From: Mactromeris polynyma
Lineage: Eukaryota; Mollusca; Bivalvia; Venerida; Mactridae
Assembly (NCBI GenBank): GCA_032209605.1
Contig: JASFXZ010000043.1
Location: forward strand, 1,412,819 to 1,476,818
Reading direction: 5' to 3'
DNA length: 64,000 nucleotides
The stretch's first letter is position 1. Every line of letters starts with the position of its first letter. Below are positions 34,597 through 45,434 of the stretch, in pieces. The notes beneath the pieces were generated by a model. The model searched no databases. It was not told the DNA's origin and saw only the letters and a list, made by a program, of their open reading frames with translations. The position numbers and the translations under genes are program-made.

Positions 34597-35396
34597 GTGT
34601 TAATGTCTAATAAAGGGGAAGAAACCTCAACAGTTCACTGCTTATTCAAAAACATAGAGGACAAGTTAAAGAATAGCAATTCGTCAGTTGCAGAATTCAA
34701 TGATTCAGTTCAACAAATTCTAATGTCTGTCTCTGAAAAATACAAGAGTGAACTGTCGAACTCCTTCGCCGGATGCGCGCGACAGAGGCATACGGCGATT
34801 GCACCAAACAATGGAAAGCGTCAGGAAAGACAAACAAGCCCGAAGGTCGGCTCATACACTTAATGATGACATTAAGGATATGGTGTCCGAATTCATGGAG
34901 AATGTGTCGTGAGAAATTCTCGAATTACGAAGGGAATTGACAGTGGACATTGAATCAGCTGCGGCCCAGATTGCTGAGATCAAGGGTACGGTCAAAAGCT
35001 TGAAGAAACATTACCACAATAGCACCAGTGAAGTAGCCGCCCAGATGGAAGCAGTGAGGGCTGATGCGGAGAGTGTCAAAACACAGTAGAGCGGTATGCA
35101 CGTTGTTTTACTTAAACGATGAGCGTCATTCGGTGACTCGATCAAATCACAACTGATTAATTTAATGGCAACTCACGATGATGGACCATGTTTATGCTCT
35201 TCTAGCCAAAGACCTTCACAACAAGAAAATGAATTATCGCAGCCTTCATTACCTTCAAAACTCGACCTGCCATTTGAAAGCACCAACAATATATCCAAGG
35301 AAACATTCCTCATAGTCCCTTCTCAAATTATATGCCTACCAGAGATAACTAACCCAGAACGAGGCTTAGCAGACACAGATGTAAACATTCTACTGA
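34597..35396 (+). pseudogene. CR1-like LINE ORF1, N-terminal part
   Basis: In broken frames: STVHCLFKNIEDKLKNSN, SVAEFNDSVQQILMSVSEKY, then DIESAAAQIAEIKGTVKSLK and STSEVAAQMEAVRADAESVK, heptad-patterned coiled coil as in LINE ORF1 trimerising regions. Frameshift and stop codons lie at about 34850, 34913 and 35088. The tail reads LADTDVNILLI and ends abruptly at 35396. The sequence resumes as IGDSILKGIQQE at 39168, so the two halves were one ORF1 before a transposon inserted. IGDS is the serine block of the SGNH/GDSL esterase found in ORF1 of CR1-like LINEs. Confidence 0.7.
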
Positions 35397-35428
35397 TATG
35401 TCTACTCCACTTAGAAAGAAAGGTCATA

Positions 35429-35907
35429 ATTTTCATTGTTGCCTACCGTTTTGTAACTCTGATTCGAGATATGATACAATTCATTTTCATCATATCCCAA
35501 AAGATGAAGAATTAAAAAAACAATCAATTCAAAAGATAAGGACCGTTATTTAGGGTAAGATATAATTCGTCACATTCATTTAACTTTTCATTTGTTACAT
35601 CCATTTAACTTTAACGTAAAATTAGTTATTTCTTATACTTGTGAATTATCATGAATTATCACTGACGTGATAAATTTGCAAATGCCCATAAAATAGATTT
35701 GTGGAATTAATAATATTCTATACTGATTCATTACCGTATTTATCTGGAAAAAAATTATGGCGGTTTCTCAGATTGCATACAATTCTTTTACAGATTTCAA
35801 CAGGAGCAGTGGTATGTTCTAAACACTTTGGTAAAGACGATTATGTTGGACGGACTCCTATTCGAAAAAGACTAAAGAAAGGTGCTGTGCCATCTGTGTT
35901 TAACTAG
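35429..35907 (+). pseudogene. THAP domain, split over two exons
   Basis: The first part (35429-35550) reads FHCCLPFCNSDSRYD, then FHHIPKDEELKK: the first zinc cysteines and the F-H-x-x-P block. The second part (35800-35907) reads GAVVCSKHFGKDDYV and RLKKGAVPSVFN, with the C-x2-H zinc pair and the AVPSVF end motif. Together they make a nearly whole C2CH THAP DNA-binding domain as found at the N-terminus of ISL2EU transposases. A stop near the first exon end (about 35546) and an intron-like gap lie between them. Confidence 0.7.
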
Positions 35908-36215
35908 TCACAAGAAAAAACATTTAGGCGAACTTTGAATAGGAAAGTTCTATCTCCCAAGAAAAAAAACATTAAGAGTCGTAAGTTTTAAGCAAGACCT
36001 TTTAATAAATTCAGTTAACATTGACAAAATATGCACACACATATATATATGAGATTTGCAAATCAATATGAGATTAATTACATACAATATGTTTTTGCAT
36101 TTTCCACATATGTATTGAATATTTGATCTCTGGTTATCCTTTCTGTGATGCAAGCATTGAACCTTTAATGAAGGATACATTTTTTTCAGAGAAGAATGTG
36201 GATTAACTGAAACTT

Positions 36216-37485
36216 ATGGCCAAACATCTACAAAAGAACAGTGTTTACCTTGTGAAAACAAATTTGCATAGACAAAACAAAATTATTGAATTTAAATATA
36301 TATGCTTTTCAAATTATAACTCTTATGTAACATTTTTCAAATGCATCGAACCTTCCGCTCAAAATATGCGTAGCATGTATTACCATGGAAGCGAAGTGGT
36401 CAGTCTATCAGGAAGGAAGAGAAATATGCTTCTGATAGATGAACTTTTCGTGTGTCTTTGTGTTTAAGAGTAGGACTCATGGAACAAGATTTATTTGTAA
36501 GATTTAACTGTTCAATCTCGACTGTTAGCAGAAAAATAATCACATGGGTAAATTTTATGTACACAGTTCTTGGTTCAGTGCCATCTATGGTTATCTAGAG
36601 CTAAAGAAAATGAATATATGCCAGACTGCTTCAAGTCATTGTATCCAAATACAAGAGTTATTGGGAGATTCGAGGCCAACAATTACTGAACAACAAAATA
36701 TAGAAAGTGCCGCGTATAAAAGAGAATCTCAAATGCAACACTGAATCAAGTGGTTCAGCATCTATTGACCTAAAAAATACAGATACATGAATATTTCAAT
36801 TTAAAAATTCATTTTCCAAATTACACACAACTGGACTCTTCTCTGTTTGGAAGTTATGGGCATGGCTCACAAAACACACATTTAAAATTTAGAACGTAAT
36901 TTCCAATAAATTGATTTTTTTAATTTTTTAATTTTTCTTCGGGATTCGCTGTATGCCAACTGGCAACGTTGCTAATAATAGAAACTCAACGTTGCCACCG
37001 CCAAAGACTGCTTCAAGTCATTGTCTCTAAATACAAGAGTTATCGTAGACTGTACTGAAATCAGAACTCAACAGCCATCATCTCGAGTATTAACTTCTCA
37101 AATGTACTCTAATTACAAAGGTGCTTGTACTTTCAAATGTCTGATTGGAATCTTTCCCCATGGTTTGGTGACATTTATTTCATCATTATATACATGCTGT
37201 ATGTCAGATGTCGAAATTACACAACTTTCAGGAATTGTAGATCGTTTGGAACCTGGGGATGATGTCATGGCTGACAAAGGATTCACACCAAGAAAAGTTA
37301 TTTCAGAGAAACAAGTAACACTAAATATCCCTGCATTCTTACGGAGTAAAAACAGATTTACTCCAGAAGACATTAAAGAAGCTGAACAAATTGCTAAACT
37401 CCGAATACATATTGAAAGGGTGAACAGAATGATAAAGGAAAATCACTTGTTTGACACACCAATTCCAATGTCACTAGCAGGTTGA
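36216..37485 (+). pseudogene. DDE_Tnp_4-type transposase, broken
   Basis: An N-terminal helix region YYHGSEVVSLSGRKRNMLLI, then (with frame breaks) FNCSISTVSRKIITW. The catalytic core at 37021-37485 has VIVDCTEIRTQ (first Asp), PGDDVMADKGF (second Asp) and RIHIERVNRMIK (Glu). The DDE triad is therefore present, as in THAP-linked ISL2EU transposases. A direct repeat of about 38 bp (CTGCTTCAAGTCATTGT start) at 36626 and 37007 shows that a segment of about 380 bp was duplicated or inserted within the gene just before the first catalytic Asp. The C-terminal frame ends in a stop at 37485; readable remains continue to about 37560. Confidence 0.75.
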
Positions 37486-37614
37486 GCAAATCAGTAATGG
37501 ACAGTTGCTTGTCTGTTATGCAACTTTCGTGGTCCAATCGTTCAATCATGGATTAAGGACTGAAAGTGTCAATCTTTACACATATATCTTGTTCCGTGAG
37601 TTTTAGTTAATGTA

Positions 37615-38501
37615 TTACAAAAAACTGTCAAAATAGAACCGGTCTATTTTATGTTTTATTTCATTCCACAATTCTGTATTCAAATAAATTGTTTCTTGAT
37701 GATTATCATTTTTACACCATACAAAGAGCTCACACCACTGTAACCCTGTAACAGCTAGCTGAGTCAGAATTTGGTAATAATAGTTGTGATTTCTCCTCAG
37801 TGTTTCTCCTTTTATACACTTCCCCAATGTTAGAAGCAATCACCCTGTGTTTTCTAATTCTGTACCAGAGGGGACTTTTACTCTGTAAACGAGTCAGCTT
37901 TTCAAACTTGTGAATTTCTGACATGCTCAACTTCACACCTTCGTATTTCACATATTGTTCACAAGTTAATAGGGTTTGATAATCATTCTGCATGACGTTT
38001 TTAACTGGAAGGTCAGGAAAGCCAACACTATCATGAATGTTCATTATAAAATCATCATGGAGCTTCTGTTGGTAGCCAAGTACTTGGATTTCCCTCCATG
38101 GAAGATAGAACTAAAGCATCAGGTGAACTACTCTTTACGTCTTCATATTTTTCATGCCATACTAAATCTCCTTTAAGTGGATTGTAAATAGTTGACTTGA
38201 TGCTTTTTGGTTCTGTCACATTTGTTCTGGAGTATCCACTGACATTAAAGTCTTTAACTTCTTTACCAGAAATTTTCCGACCTCTTGGTAGATGCCATGT
38301 TTGCGGTAAAGAAGTACTTGCAACATCTTCTGAAATAGCTTTCAGGTTGAGATTCTTGTATTTTGCCACTTGGTACAAGAGGCCAGTTACATGACCACAT
38401 GCTTTTGAAAGGCCTATTGGACTGGTGCATGTAGCAGTTGTGACTATTGTCTCTCCATCTCGTGAGATCAAACCAACCTGCAAATATACAATAATGCACA
38501 A
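37615..38501 (-). pseudogene. YqaJ-type nuclease protein with SWIM-like zinc motif, core deleted
   Basis: Read on the minus strand from 38501. TATCTSPIGLSKACGHV is a SWIM-like C-x-C..C-x-H motif, followed by LLYQVAKY and LPQTWHLPRGRKISGKEV. After a frameshift (about 38085) come GYQQKLHDDFIMNIHDS and QSKSPLWYRIRKHRVIASNI, the start of a YqaJ nuclease domain. Next is a jump straight to YYYQILTQLAVTGLQWCELF and VWCKNDNHQETIY, the C-terminal YqaJ segment. The middle of the nuclease, where catalytic acidic residues should lie, is missing. This is the accessory nuclease of ISL2EU, transcribed towards the transposase gene. Confidence 0.75.
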
Positions 38502-39167
38502 CTCAAGTTCATGAATATCGTTGACTTATTTTCATAGTGTTGCACTATTTATATAATGTGTTGTTTAATCTTATTTTTGTGTATCTTTCATTAATTTAGT
38601 AATACACATTTTCCATTAATCAGACATCCATCTGTTGCTGAAACAACTGAAATATAACAATATTGTTTCAAAAGTCATGCTCAATGTTCTCTTATTCTAT
38701 GCAATACGGTAATACACTAAGAACCAAGAATCAAACATCTGATAATAATTATTTATGGCTAATAACATTCTCATTAGCGGTTTTGTTTACACTACAAATC
38801 TGACCAGTTGAATTGTATGAACACATTTTGCTGCCTTAGCACTGTATATAGATAAGATAATACTAAGGTCAAATGAATTAAACGAAAGTACAAAAGTCTA
38901 AAATAAATGAATGTAACTTACCTTTTAAATCATGTATGTATCCTTCACTAAAATATTTTAATCCCTTGTCGATAGATTTTTCACCAGACGATTCTTTGTG
39001 AGATTTTATGTAACTTTCAACAAATGAAAACCTTAATTATGGGATAATGCTTACATCTCTATTGCTATACGAAGCCATTGCTGTATCCTATGAAGCTTGT
39101 GCTTGCCAGCTTTGCCTCGTTCTGAGAATCTGATTAATTATTCATGGGGGAATATTAAGAAGGGTCT
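38502..39167. other. ISL2EU end region
   Basis: AT-rich sequence between the YqaJ gene start and the LINE ORF1 junction, with no further domain. It probably holds the promoter and the right end of the transposon. Confidence 0.45.
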
Positions 39168-39710
39168 ATTGGCGACTCCATTTTAAAAGGCATCCAACAA
39201 GAGGACTGGAAACGAATACTGAGATAATGACATGCCCGGGGAAGACAATAAATGGTATTCACACAAAACTACTAAATGTGGATTCTTCGCAGTACGTGAG
39301 ATCATCATCTACGCGGGTGGAAATGATGCTGCGTCGGGTCCTTCCCAAACCACCATTTATAATGACATGAAGTCTCTTCAGGGTATTATGAACCAACCCT
39401 ATGCTGTTTCCCTATGCACCATTTGTCCGAGGATCGACGCGCATGTCATTCCGCTGAACGATACATAGAAGCAAGTTGGTGAAGAACTGGGCGCCACCAT
39501 CATCGACTGTTACCAAGCGTTTGTGTATGGTGACGGAAATTCCACTCGACTATTCTTTCATCGGAATAGTATTCACCACAACCAGAAGGGTTCCAGTGCT
39601 CTAGTCACAGTCATCCATCGAGTTGTTCCGATTACCAAGCAATGGACTGGAAGCGGAAGTAGTGATAGAGAATCACTCGTGAACTCCTATCAACCGTGAT
39701 CAAGATGGAA
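39168..39710 (+). pseudogene. CR1-like LINE ORF1, SGNH esterase and zinc-knuckle part
   Basis: Continues the ORF1 cut at 35396. IGDSILKGIQ contains the nucleophile serine. EIMTCPGKTINGIHTKLL follows, then FAVREIIIYAGGNDAASGPS with the glycine/Asn-Asp block, AVSLCTICPRIDAHVIPLND, ATIIDCYQAFVYGDG, and the D/H block RNSIHHNQKG. A short C..C..H..C-like stretch (NCNMHNHDTTEC) follows at about 39715. An SGNH esterase in ORF1 is characteristic of CR1/L2-type LINEs. Stops and frame changes are frequent. Confidence 0.7.
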
Positions 39711-40229
39711 TGGAAAATTTAGATTCTCTCTTAACTGTAATATGCACAATCATGACACTACGGAGTGCCACCGGAACTGGATGTCTAACGGCTACACGAA
39801 CGACAGCTCACGTCCTGCTGATTACAAACATCGTGGCAACATTTACGTGTCAAGACGTCCGATGTCTCAGATGTAGCATAAGCTTAACAGACCTTCACAT
39901 ATATAATCTTATCGAAACAAGTGGTAACTCTTATTACAAATATGAACTTTCAGAATCAATATGTGCCGAATTCAATAACCATAATCGTTTTTGTAATGAC
40001 TTACAGTATACTACTAATGATTCTAATTTGTACAGAAGAAAATTTAATTGTATCAGTAATTATTCTGATAATATGATACATGTATCATTAAATAAGCCTC
40101 AGACATTAATTAATGTAAACGGTTCCATACATAATGTATCTGGTTCTACAATTAATAGTACAGGTAGCAATACATTTCATGGTTTACCTACTAGACATTT
40201 TTACATGTTGTAAATCTAACTGTTCAACA
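39711..40229 (+). pseudogene. LINE ORF1/ORF2 junction region
   Basis: The open frame 39710-40213 gives Asn/Ser-rich text (NVNGSIHNVSGSTINSTGSN) without a known domain. Its position between the esterase and the endonuclease suggests the decayed ORF1 end and ORF2 start of the same LINE. Confidence 0.4.
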
Positions 40230-40741
40230 CATATTGCCTAAGCTAGGCGAAATAAAATGCATCTCGCTTCGGTAAATATTGACATACTGGGTCTTTGTCG
40301 GAATTTTAGATGAAGATTTACAAAATCAAATTATTTTATTATTCGTAAGGACAGAAATAACCGTTAAGGTGGTAGTATTCTTATATACACCAAAGACAAC
40401 ATACCTTTTCAACACAGATATGACTTAAATGTTACTATATTAGAATCAGTATGAAATGAAGTTACTTTCCCTAAAACTCAATCTTTCTTATCAAATTTTG
40501 TTGACAGCCCCTCTAATTCTACTCATGATTGGATATCGGGGTATGAAAATGAGTTCACAAACGCTATAACGTGCTCTTCTCAAGATTATCATATTATGGA
40601 TGATTTTAACGTAACATTTCTTGCAGATAGAAATTATTTTTGTATTTCTATATGGTCCTCCTTTATTGTGTCGAATGGACTTTCGCAGCTGGTAACGCAA
40701 CCCACGAGAAAATCTAAAACGTCGAGTACACCTGTCAAAAA
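40230..40741 (+). pseudogene. LINE apurinic-like endonuclease domain, decayed
   Basis: Across shifting frames one can read LGEIKCISL, NIDILGLC, LDEDLQNQI, ILIYTKDNIPFQHRYDL, STHDWISEYENEF, IMDDFNVTF (normally GDFN) and SQLVTQPTRKSK. These are the successive blocks of the exonuclease/endonuclease/phosphatase domain at the N-terminus of LINE ORF2. The domain is cut at about 40741, where Penelope-like sequence starts. Confidence 0.65.
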
Positions 40742-41876
40742 AACAAGATAGATTTTTATAAATGTAAATAACACATTATTGACTCTCTTAACAATTATGC
40801 AAATAAATGTTGTAAAAGGGAACATGCAGATGTCAATGCCCTTACGTCCTGGAAGAATGAAATTATAAAAATCATGGACCAAAGAATTAAGTTTTATCAA
40901 TCTAATCCAACTCTCCTGGCTAAATATCCGAAAGTGTCCTTCCGTATTTTCTAAAATAAAATTCAAGAATTATACAGCAAATTTGTACTTGTGCCAGCTG
41001 ATAAAGCTTCTAACAACACAGTCATTGTATGAAGGTTATATTATACGGAAGTCCTAAAAATGAACTTAACTGTACTGCAGTATACAGTCCTATTCAATCG
41101 TCTGCAGATGATATAATTGACAGACACAGCTTTAAACAAATTTAATTGAGATGTCGCATACAAATGTAATAAGTTACCAACTATGTATTGGTTACCTAAA
41201 CTACACAAAAAACATTTAAATCTAGATTCATTGCTAATGCGAGCTTCACTACAACTACACAAATTTCGAAACTTCTCACTAGTTGTTTAACAGCTATTAA
41301 AGCTGCAGTTGTTAAATATTGCAATAAAACTTCCAGTATAAACTTTTACTGGGGCATAAAAAATTCTATGGAAGTTTTGAATAAATTTCAATCTTTACAT
41401 TTTAGAGCAACACGTATCTCTACCTATGATTTCTCGACTCTTTATACATCACTTCTTCATGATTTAATTTAAATAAACTTACAAATTTAATTGATAAAAT
41501 ATTTGGTAGCAATCAACATGTATATTTGGCCTGCAATGATGAAAGGGCTTTTTTACTTCTAATAATTACAAAAACTTTACCATCTGGACAAGTGAGGACG
41601 TCTTTGAAGCTCTTAATGTTTTACTGAATAATATCTTTATTCATTTTGATAACTCAATGTACCAACAGAAAGTTGGTATTCCTATGGGAACTAACTGTGG
41701 TCCATTTATAGCCGACTTATTCTGTTATGATAGATTCTTTATGTTATCCTTATCCAAAGAGAATCAGATAGATGTAATTGACGCTTTCAATAATACCTCC
41801 CGTTATTTAGATGATATTTTATATATTGATAATGAGTTTTTCCCAACCATGATATATAATATATATCCAACAGAAC
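40742..41876 (+). mobile_element. Penelope-like element, truncated, plus strand
   Basis: In decayed frames: KFVLVPADKASNNTVIV, FKSRFIANASFTTT, EVLNKFQSLHFRATRISTYD, FSTLYTSL, then (41657-41876) YQQKVGIPMGTNCGPFIADL and TSRYLDDILYID with the RT catalytic YLDD. These are shared with the better minus-strand copy at 46830-49915. The copy starts abruptly after the LINE endonuclease and stops at NIYPTEP, where another element is inserted. It is inactive. Confidence 0.8.
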
Positions 41877-42834
41877 CACTGTATGGAAACTCTGTACGCC
41901 AAAAAAACGCTGCGATTTCAAGATGGCGGACGTGAAATGATCAAAAGGTAAGTGACATTTGTTTTTGGTCAGATCTTTTTAAAGATGATTATAAATTGTT
42001 TATGAAATAAAAGAGCTTGAAATTGGGAATTAACGGTTACTAGTCAATACGGTGCAATACAAACAACTGTACGCCGCGGCGCAAGTTATTTCTGTACGCC
42101 GTGGTATCATACATCAAGCCAAATATCTGTACGCCGCGGTGCTAAATGGAAGAAAGCACAGTCCACTTACCAAAAGGATGAAAGAAAACGTTATATGTAT
42201 TCTAGATAGAATGCCTAATCTTCATGATCATATTACTGCTGTTGGAAGTTGGAATTATTTCTTAAATGTTCTGCTTTTCCTGAATCGTGCAAGTGTTTAT
42301 TTCTTTCGCAGATTGTTTATTTATGGTATTCATTATCTAATTTCAGATTTCTCAGCGACCTTTTGATACATTTGTAGAAATACATCATTTGCTGTTTCGG
42401 TGCTACGACTTTAGGTTCTATTTAAAAGGTGAGAGATCTATTAATAAATGAAACCTTTACGTATATACATGTGTATATCTGTCTAATTTCTATTTAAAGG
42501 CATGTCTTATACTTTATTGTTACACAGTAAAACGATTCATTACCTAAAGCGTTGATATAATCTTTTAAACATCTGTAATCATTAACTTTGACAATAATTC
42601 GCTCGAATTTAGTAATTGGTGGAGTCCAGCAAATTCCTTTGCTCAAAACTATGGCGAAAGACTTACCTTGTTGTTTATACAGTTGCCTATGAACAACATT
42701 ACCTAATTTTTGCTTATGTGAAAAAAGCAGCTCACTGTTTTCCTTATATTCCATGTTTCAGTAATCAATTACTTTGACAAGTCCTGTAGAAGTATGGGTG
42801 AACATTCTAAAAATCTGGAAAAGGGTGGACAGAT
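41876..42834 (-). mobile_element. Unclassified element with GGCGTACAG repeats, copy 1
   Basis: It interrupts the Penelope-like RT right after its YLDD region. One end reads CACTGTATGGAAACTCTGTACGCC on the plus strand. Several CTGTACGCCGCGG words follow (42068, 42094, 42127). An inverted copy at 55308-56535 matches over its whole length. On the minus strand 42494-42754 encodes LYKQQGKSFAIVLSKGICWT, VKVNDYRCLKDYINALGNE, a conserved stretch of unknown function, possibly the end of a transposase. Subterminal repeats of the end motif are typical of DNA-transposon binding sites (inference). Confidence 0.6.
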
Positions 42835-43489
42835 TCGGGCCTGCAAGAAATCCCCTGCCAGTGCGAGAGCATCACAAAACGTGTGAATCAAAGATTTTGC
42901 GACATGTTAGACGTGCCCTTAAGCCGGACTTTGAAGTTCAATGAACTTTTATCAAAGGCGTTTGACTGGAAACGATATATCTCAGATGTATAGTGTGTAG
43001 ACTTTTATTTGCATAGTTATAGTACTCTTCCTTACATTTAAATCTTGCTTATAAATGCCAATGTGTCGAAGTCGTACATGAGTAATAAATGTTTTGAAAG
43101 TCATTTTACACATATTGTTAACTAATAAAATTAAACACTGGTTGTTGCTAACAGTTTTATTTACCAGTAGACTAACAGATCGAGCCTATGATCGCACCCA
43201 GTTACCCTTTAATCGAAAAGGAACCGAAAAACATGATGCATGACTATTAAAAATACATGGTTGTTTTTAAGCAAAAACATGTTTCCCAGATGGCAGTTTG
43301 TCAGTAATTGTAATACTGATACAGGATGTAAGAATAAAATATTGAGCAAACAAGAAATATCAGTCTATCATGCACTGTAAATGTATAAAAACACAAAAGG
43401 GCCATTATTCAATGAAAAATTGTCTGAGCAGAACGAAACGACAAGGTTCACAACTACACTAGATGCTTATAAATCCTGTGAAGTTTGGT
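42835..43489. other. Nothing recognised
   Basis: The homology between the two copies of the GGCGTACAG element stops at about 42834. Beyond it lies unassigned sequence. Confidence 0.4.
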
Positions 43490-43670
43490 TGAAGTCCAAC
43501 CAGCCGTATTGGAGCGCAGACAAGCTAAAAGTGGACGGACGGACGGACAGACAGACGCCGAAGAACAAACAATATGTCTCCATGGGAAATGGGAGACACA
43601 ATAATGATTTAGTTTGGTCATGACGGGTTTAAGCTCATCTGAGCATATAATCAGGTGAGCTATTTTTACG
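43490..43670. repeat. Dispersed repeat with GGAC/GACA microsatellite
   Basis: GGACGGACGGACAGACAGAC lies at about 43537, followed by TCTCCATGGGAAATGGGAGA and a short inverted pair, AGCTCATCTGAG/CAGGTGAGCT. This arrangement is typical of dispersed repeats in bivalve genomes (general knowledge). Confidence 0.5.
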
Positions 43671-45240
43671 GTAATAACCGTCTGTGACTCTTCCGTCTGT
43701 CAACCATTTTATTCAAACAACATATCCTAAATAATTAACCATTTACAGTTCAACCTCCCTCAATGCCCCCTGAAGAGAAACACCTATATTCAAAGACAAC
43801 CGTTATCTTTCCGAAATGAGTTAATCTTTAATATAGTAACCTCTATTTAACAACTATTTCTTTTCAACAAGCACAACTTGTCTTACTGTAGCGAGTTTAA
43901 AATGATTCTACATGTAAAACTTCAAAAGTCTCCTCCACAAAACCATTGCTCACACTGATTTCCCATTGAAAGCAGTACACTCTGAAGTACTGATATAACG
44001 TATGCTTCCTACGTTTATGATTTGGTTAATTGTGAATCTAAAAAGAAAGCGCCGAAATGTGAAAATATTCATATTTATTGACACAATTTGTATAATTCGA
44101 GAAAAACGTATAAATTACGAAAATTAGGTTGACAAAAGTGTAACCTAAAAGTCATTCATAAGTTATAATCACAATCAGCATATTGGGATATAGATAAAAG
44201 CAATACAAATTCGTATGTTTAACAAACGTCACAATTAACATCCCGATGCAGTGTAGTTATTAAGCAAATCACAACGGTATAAGAATTCATTTCTCTTTTT
44301 CTCAACTTCAATATTTTGTTTCGATGGTCAATGTTGCAAGCTGGAAACAGTCTTCTGCTTCTCCGGTGTATTCACAATAGTAGTATTAGAGACATTACTA
44401 AGCCCAAATTTTATGGAGATCTGGGGTGCGTTCATCAAAAATCATAGGAGCGATTTTCGCCCCTAAGATCAATTGGAAAGAACTCTCCAATAAGGTATTA
44501 ATTATCTTGGAACACTATTTTTATTGTATTGGATGACCATAAACAGAACATATTTGCACTTAAAATGTAATTTCCAATTATTGTTTAATAAGTGCATTGT
44601 TGTTGGTGGAGGTATGGATGTCGTGACTGAAATGAAAGAGGGACGTTAAGTCTGTACCAGTGTTCATTGATAATGATTGATAATGTGCCTTTGAATGTAT
44701 AAGCATGTGTAATTGAATGGATAAAATATTGCATGGACAATGAACGAAGCATGTGTGTACTGCAAATAACACGAGTGTTAGTTACAAGTTGCCTACAGTA
44801 TACAGTGTTGTGTTAACAAATGACTAACATATGACGGGTTTACTAAGTAATCAACACTGCGGTCGATTGATTCACCCTATAACAGGTCCCGCCTCTTGAC
44901 CTGTCTTTGATGTGCAAACATACCAAGAATATAAATGCATGTGTGTCTTTTTTACATTTATGCAAGTTCATGATTATTTCATCTATAATGATCTAGGACA
45001 GTGAAAAAGAAAACCTGAATAAATGGCTGAAGAAGAGCATTATGTATAAATGTGTATTGTACAATTAATGTTTGATTGTTATCTTTTATTGATCACAAGT
45101 TTTCAAGAAAATAATAATATATAAAGTTTATGCAAACATGTTGACTTGGAATTAACCATATTAACATCTGAAAATAAATATATGATCATTGCAAACAAAT
45201 TGAGGTGCAATTGCACTGTTAACATTAATATAATTCTAAG
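43671..45240. other. No gene recognised
   Basis: AT-rich sequence upstream of the Harbinger exon. It may contain degraded parts of that transposon, but no domain is readable. Confidence 0.4.
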
Positions 45241-45246
45241 ATTCCT

Positions 45247-45434
45247 ATGGAACAACGAAGAAAAAATTGAAACAGGACATTCATGATATAGCTGGTATGC
45301 CAAATTGTGTGGGGGCCATAGATGGAACATTAATCCCCATCCAGTCACCAGCCGGCCCAGATGGTCAGGCACATGTTTGTCGCAAAGGCTTCCATGCTAT
45401 CAATGTACAAGCTGTGTGTGATGCAAATATGAGG
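45247..45434 (+). pseudogene. Harbinger/HARBI1-type transposase, single exon
   Basis: Reads LKQDIHDIAGMPNCVGAIDG, then TLIPIQSPAGPDGQAHVCRK and GFHAINVQAVCDANMR, followed by a donor-like GTAATT. AIDGT carries the first catalytic Asp of the Harbinger DDE core, and the GFHAINVQ..CD block follows as in HARBI1. Exons with the second Asp and the Glu were not found downstream, so it is a fragment. An in-frame stop lies just upstream, near the possible acceptor TTCTAAG. Confidence 0.75.

Larger units (their letters stand above)
35397..39168. mobile_element. ISL2EU-type DNA transposon inserted in LINE ORF1
   Basis: The limits come from the interrupted ORF1 reading (NILLI before, IGDSILKG after). Contents: THAP zinc finger and DDE transposase on the plus strand, YqaJ/SWIM-like nuclease protein on the minus strand, in convergent order. 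This pair is the known signature of ISL2EU (IS4EU) transposons. A 2-bp AT/TA target duplication would fit the junctions. Terminal inverted repeats are weak or decayed. All genes are broken. Confidence 0.75.

Noticed and set aside
42052..42366. A 104-codon plus-strand ORF (YAAAQVISVRRGIIHQAKYL)
   Set aside because: It runs antisense to the shared element through the GGCGTACAG repeats. The matching frame in the other copy is similar only because the DNA is.
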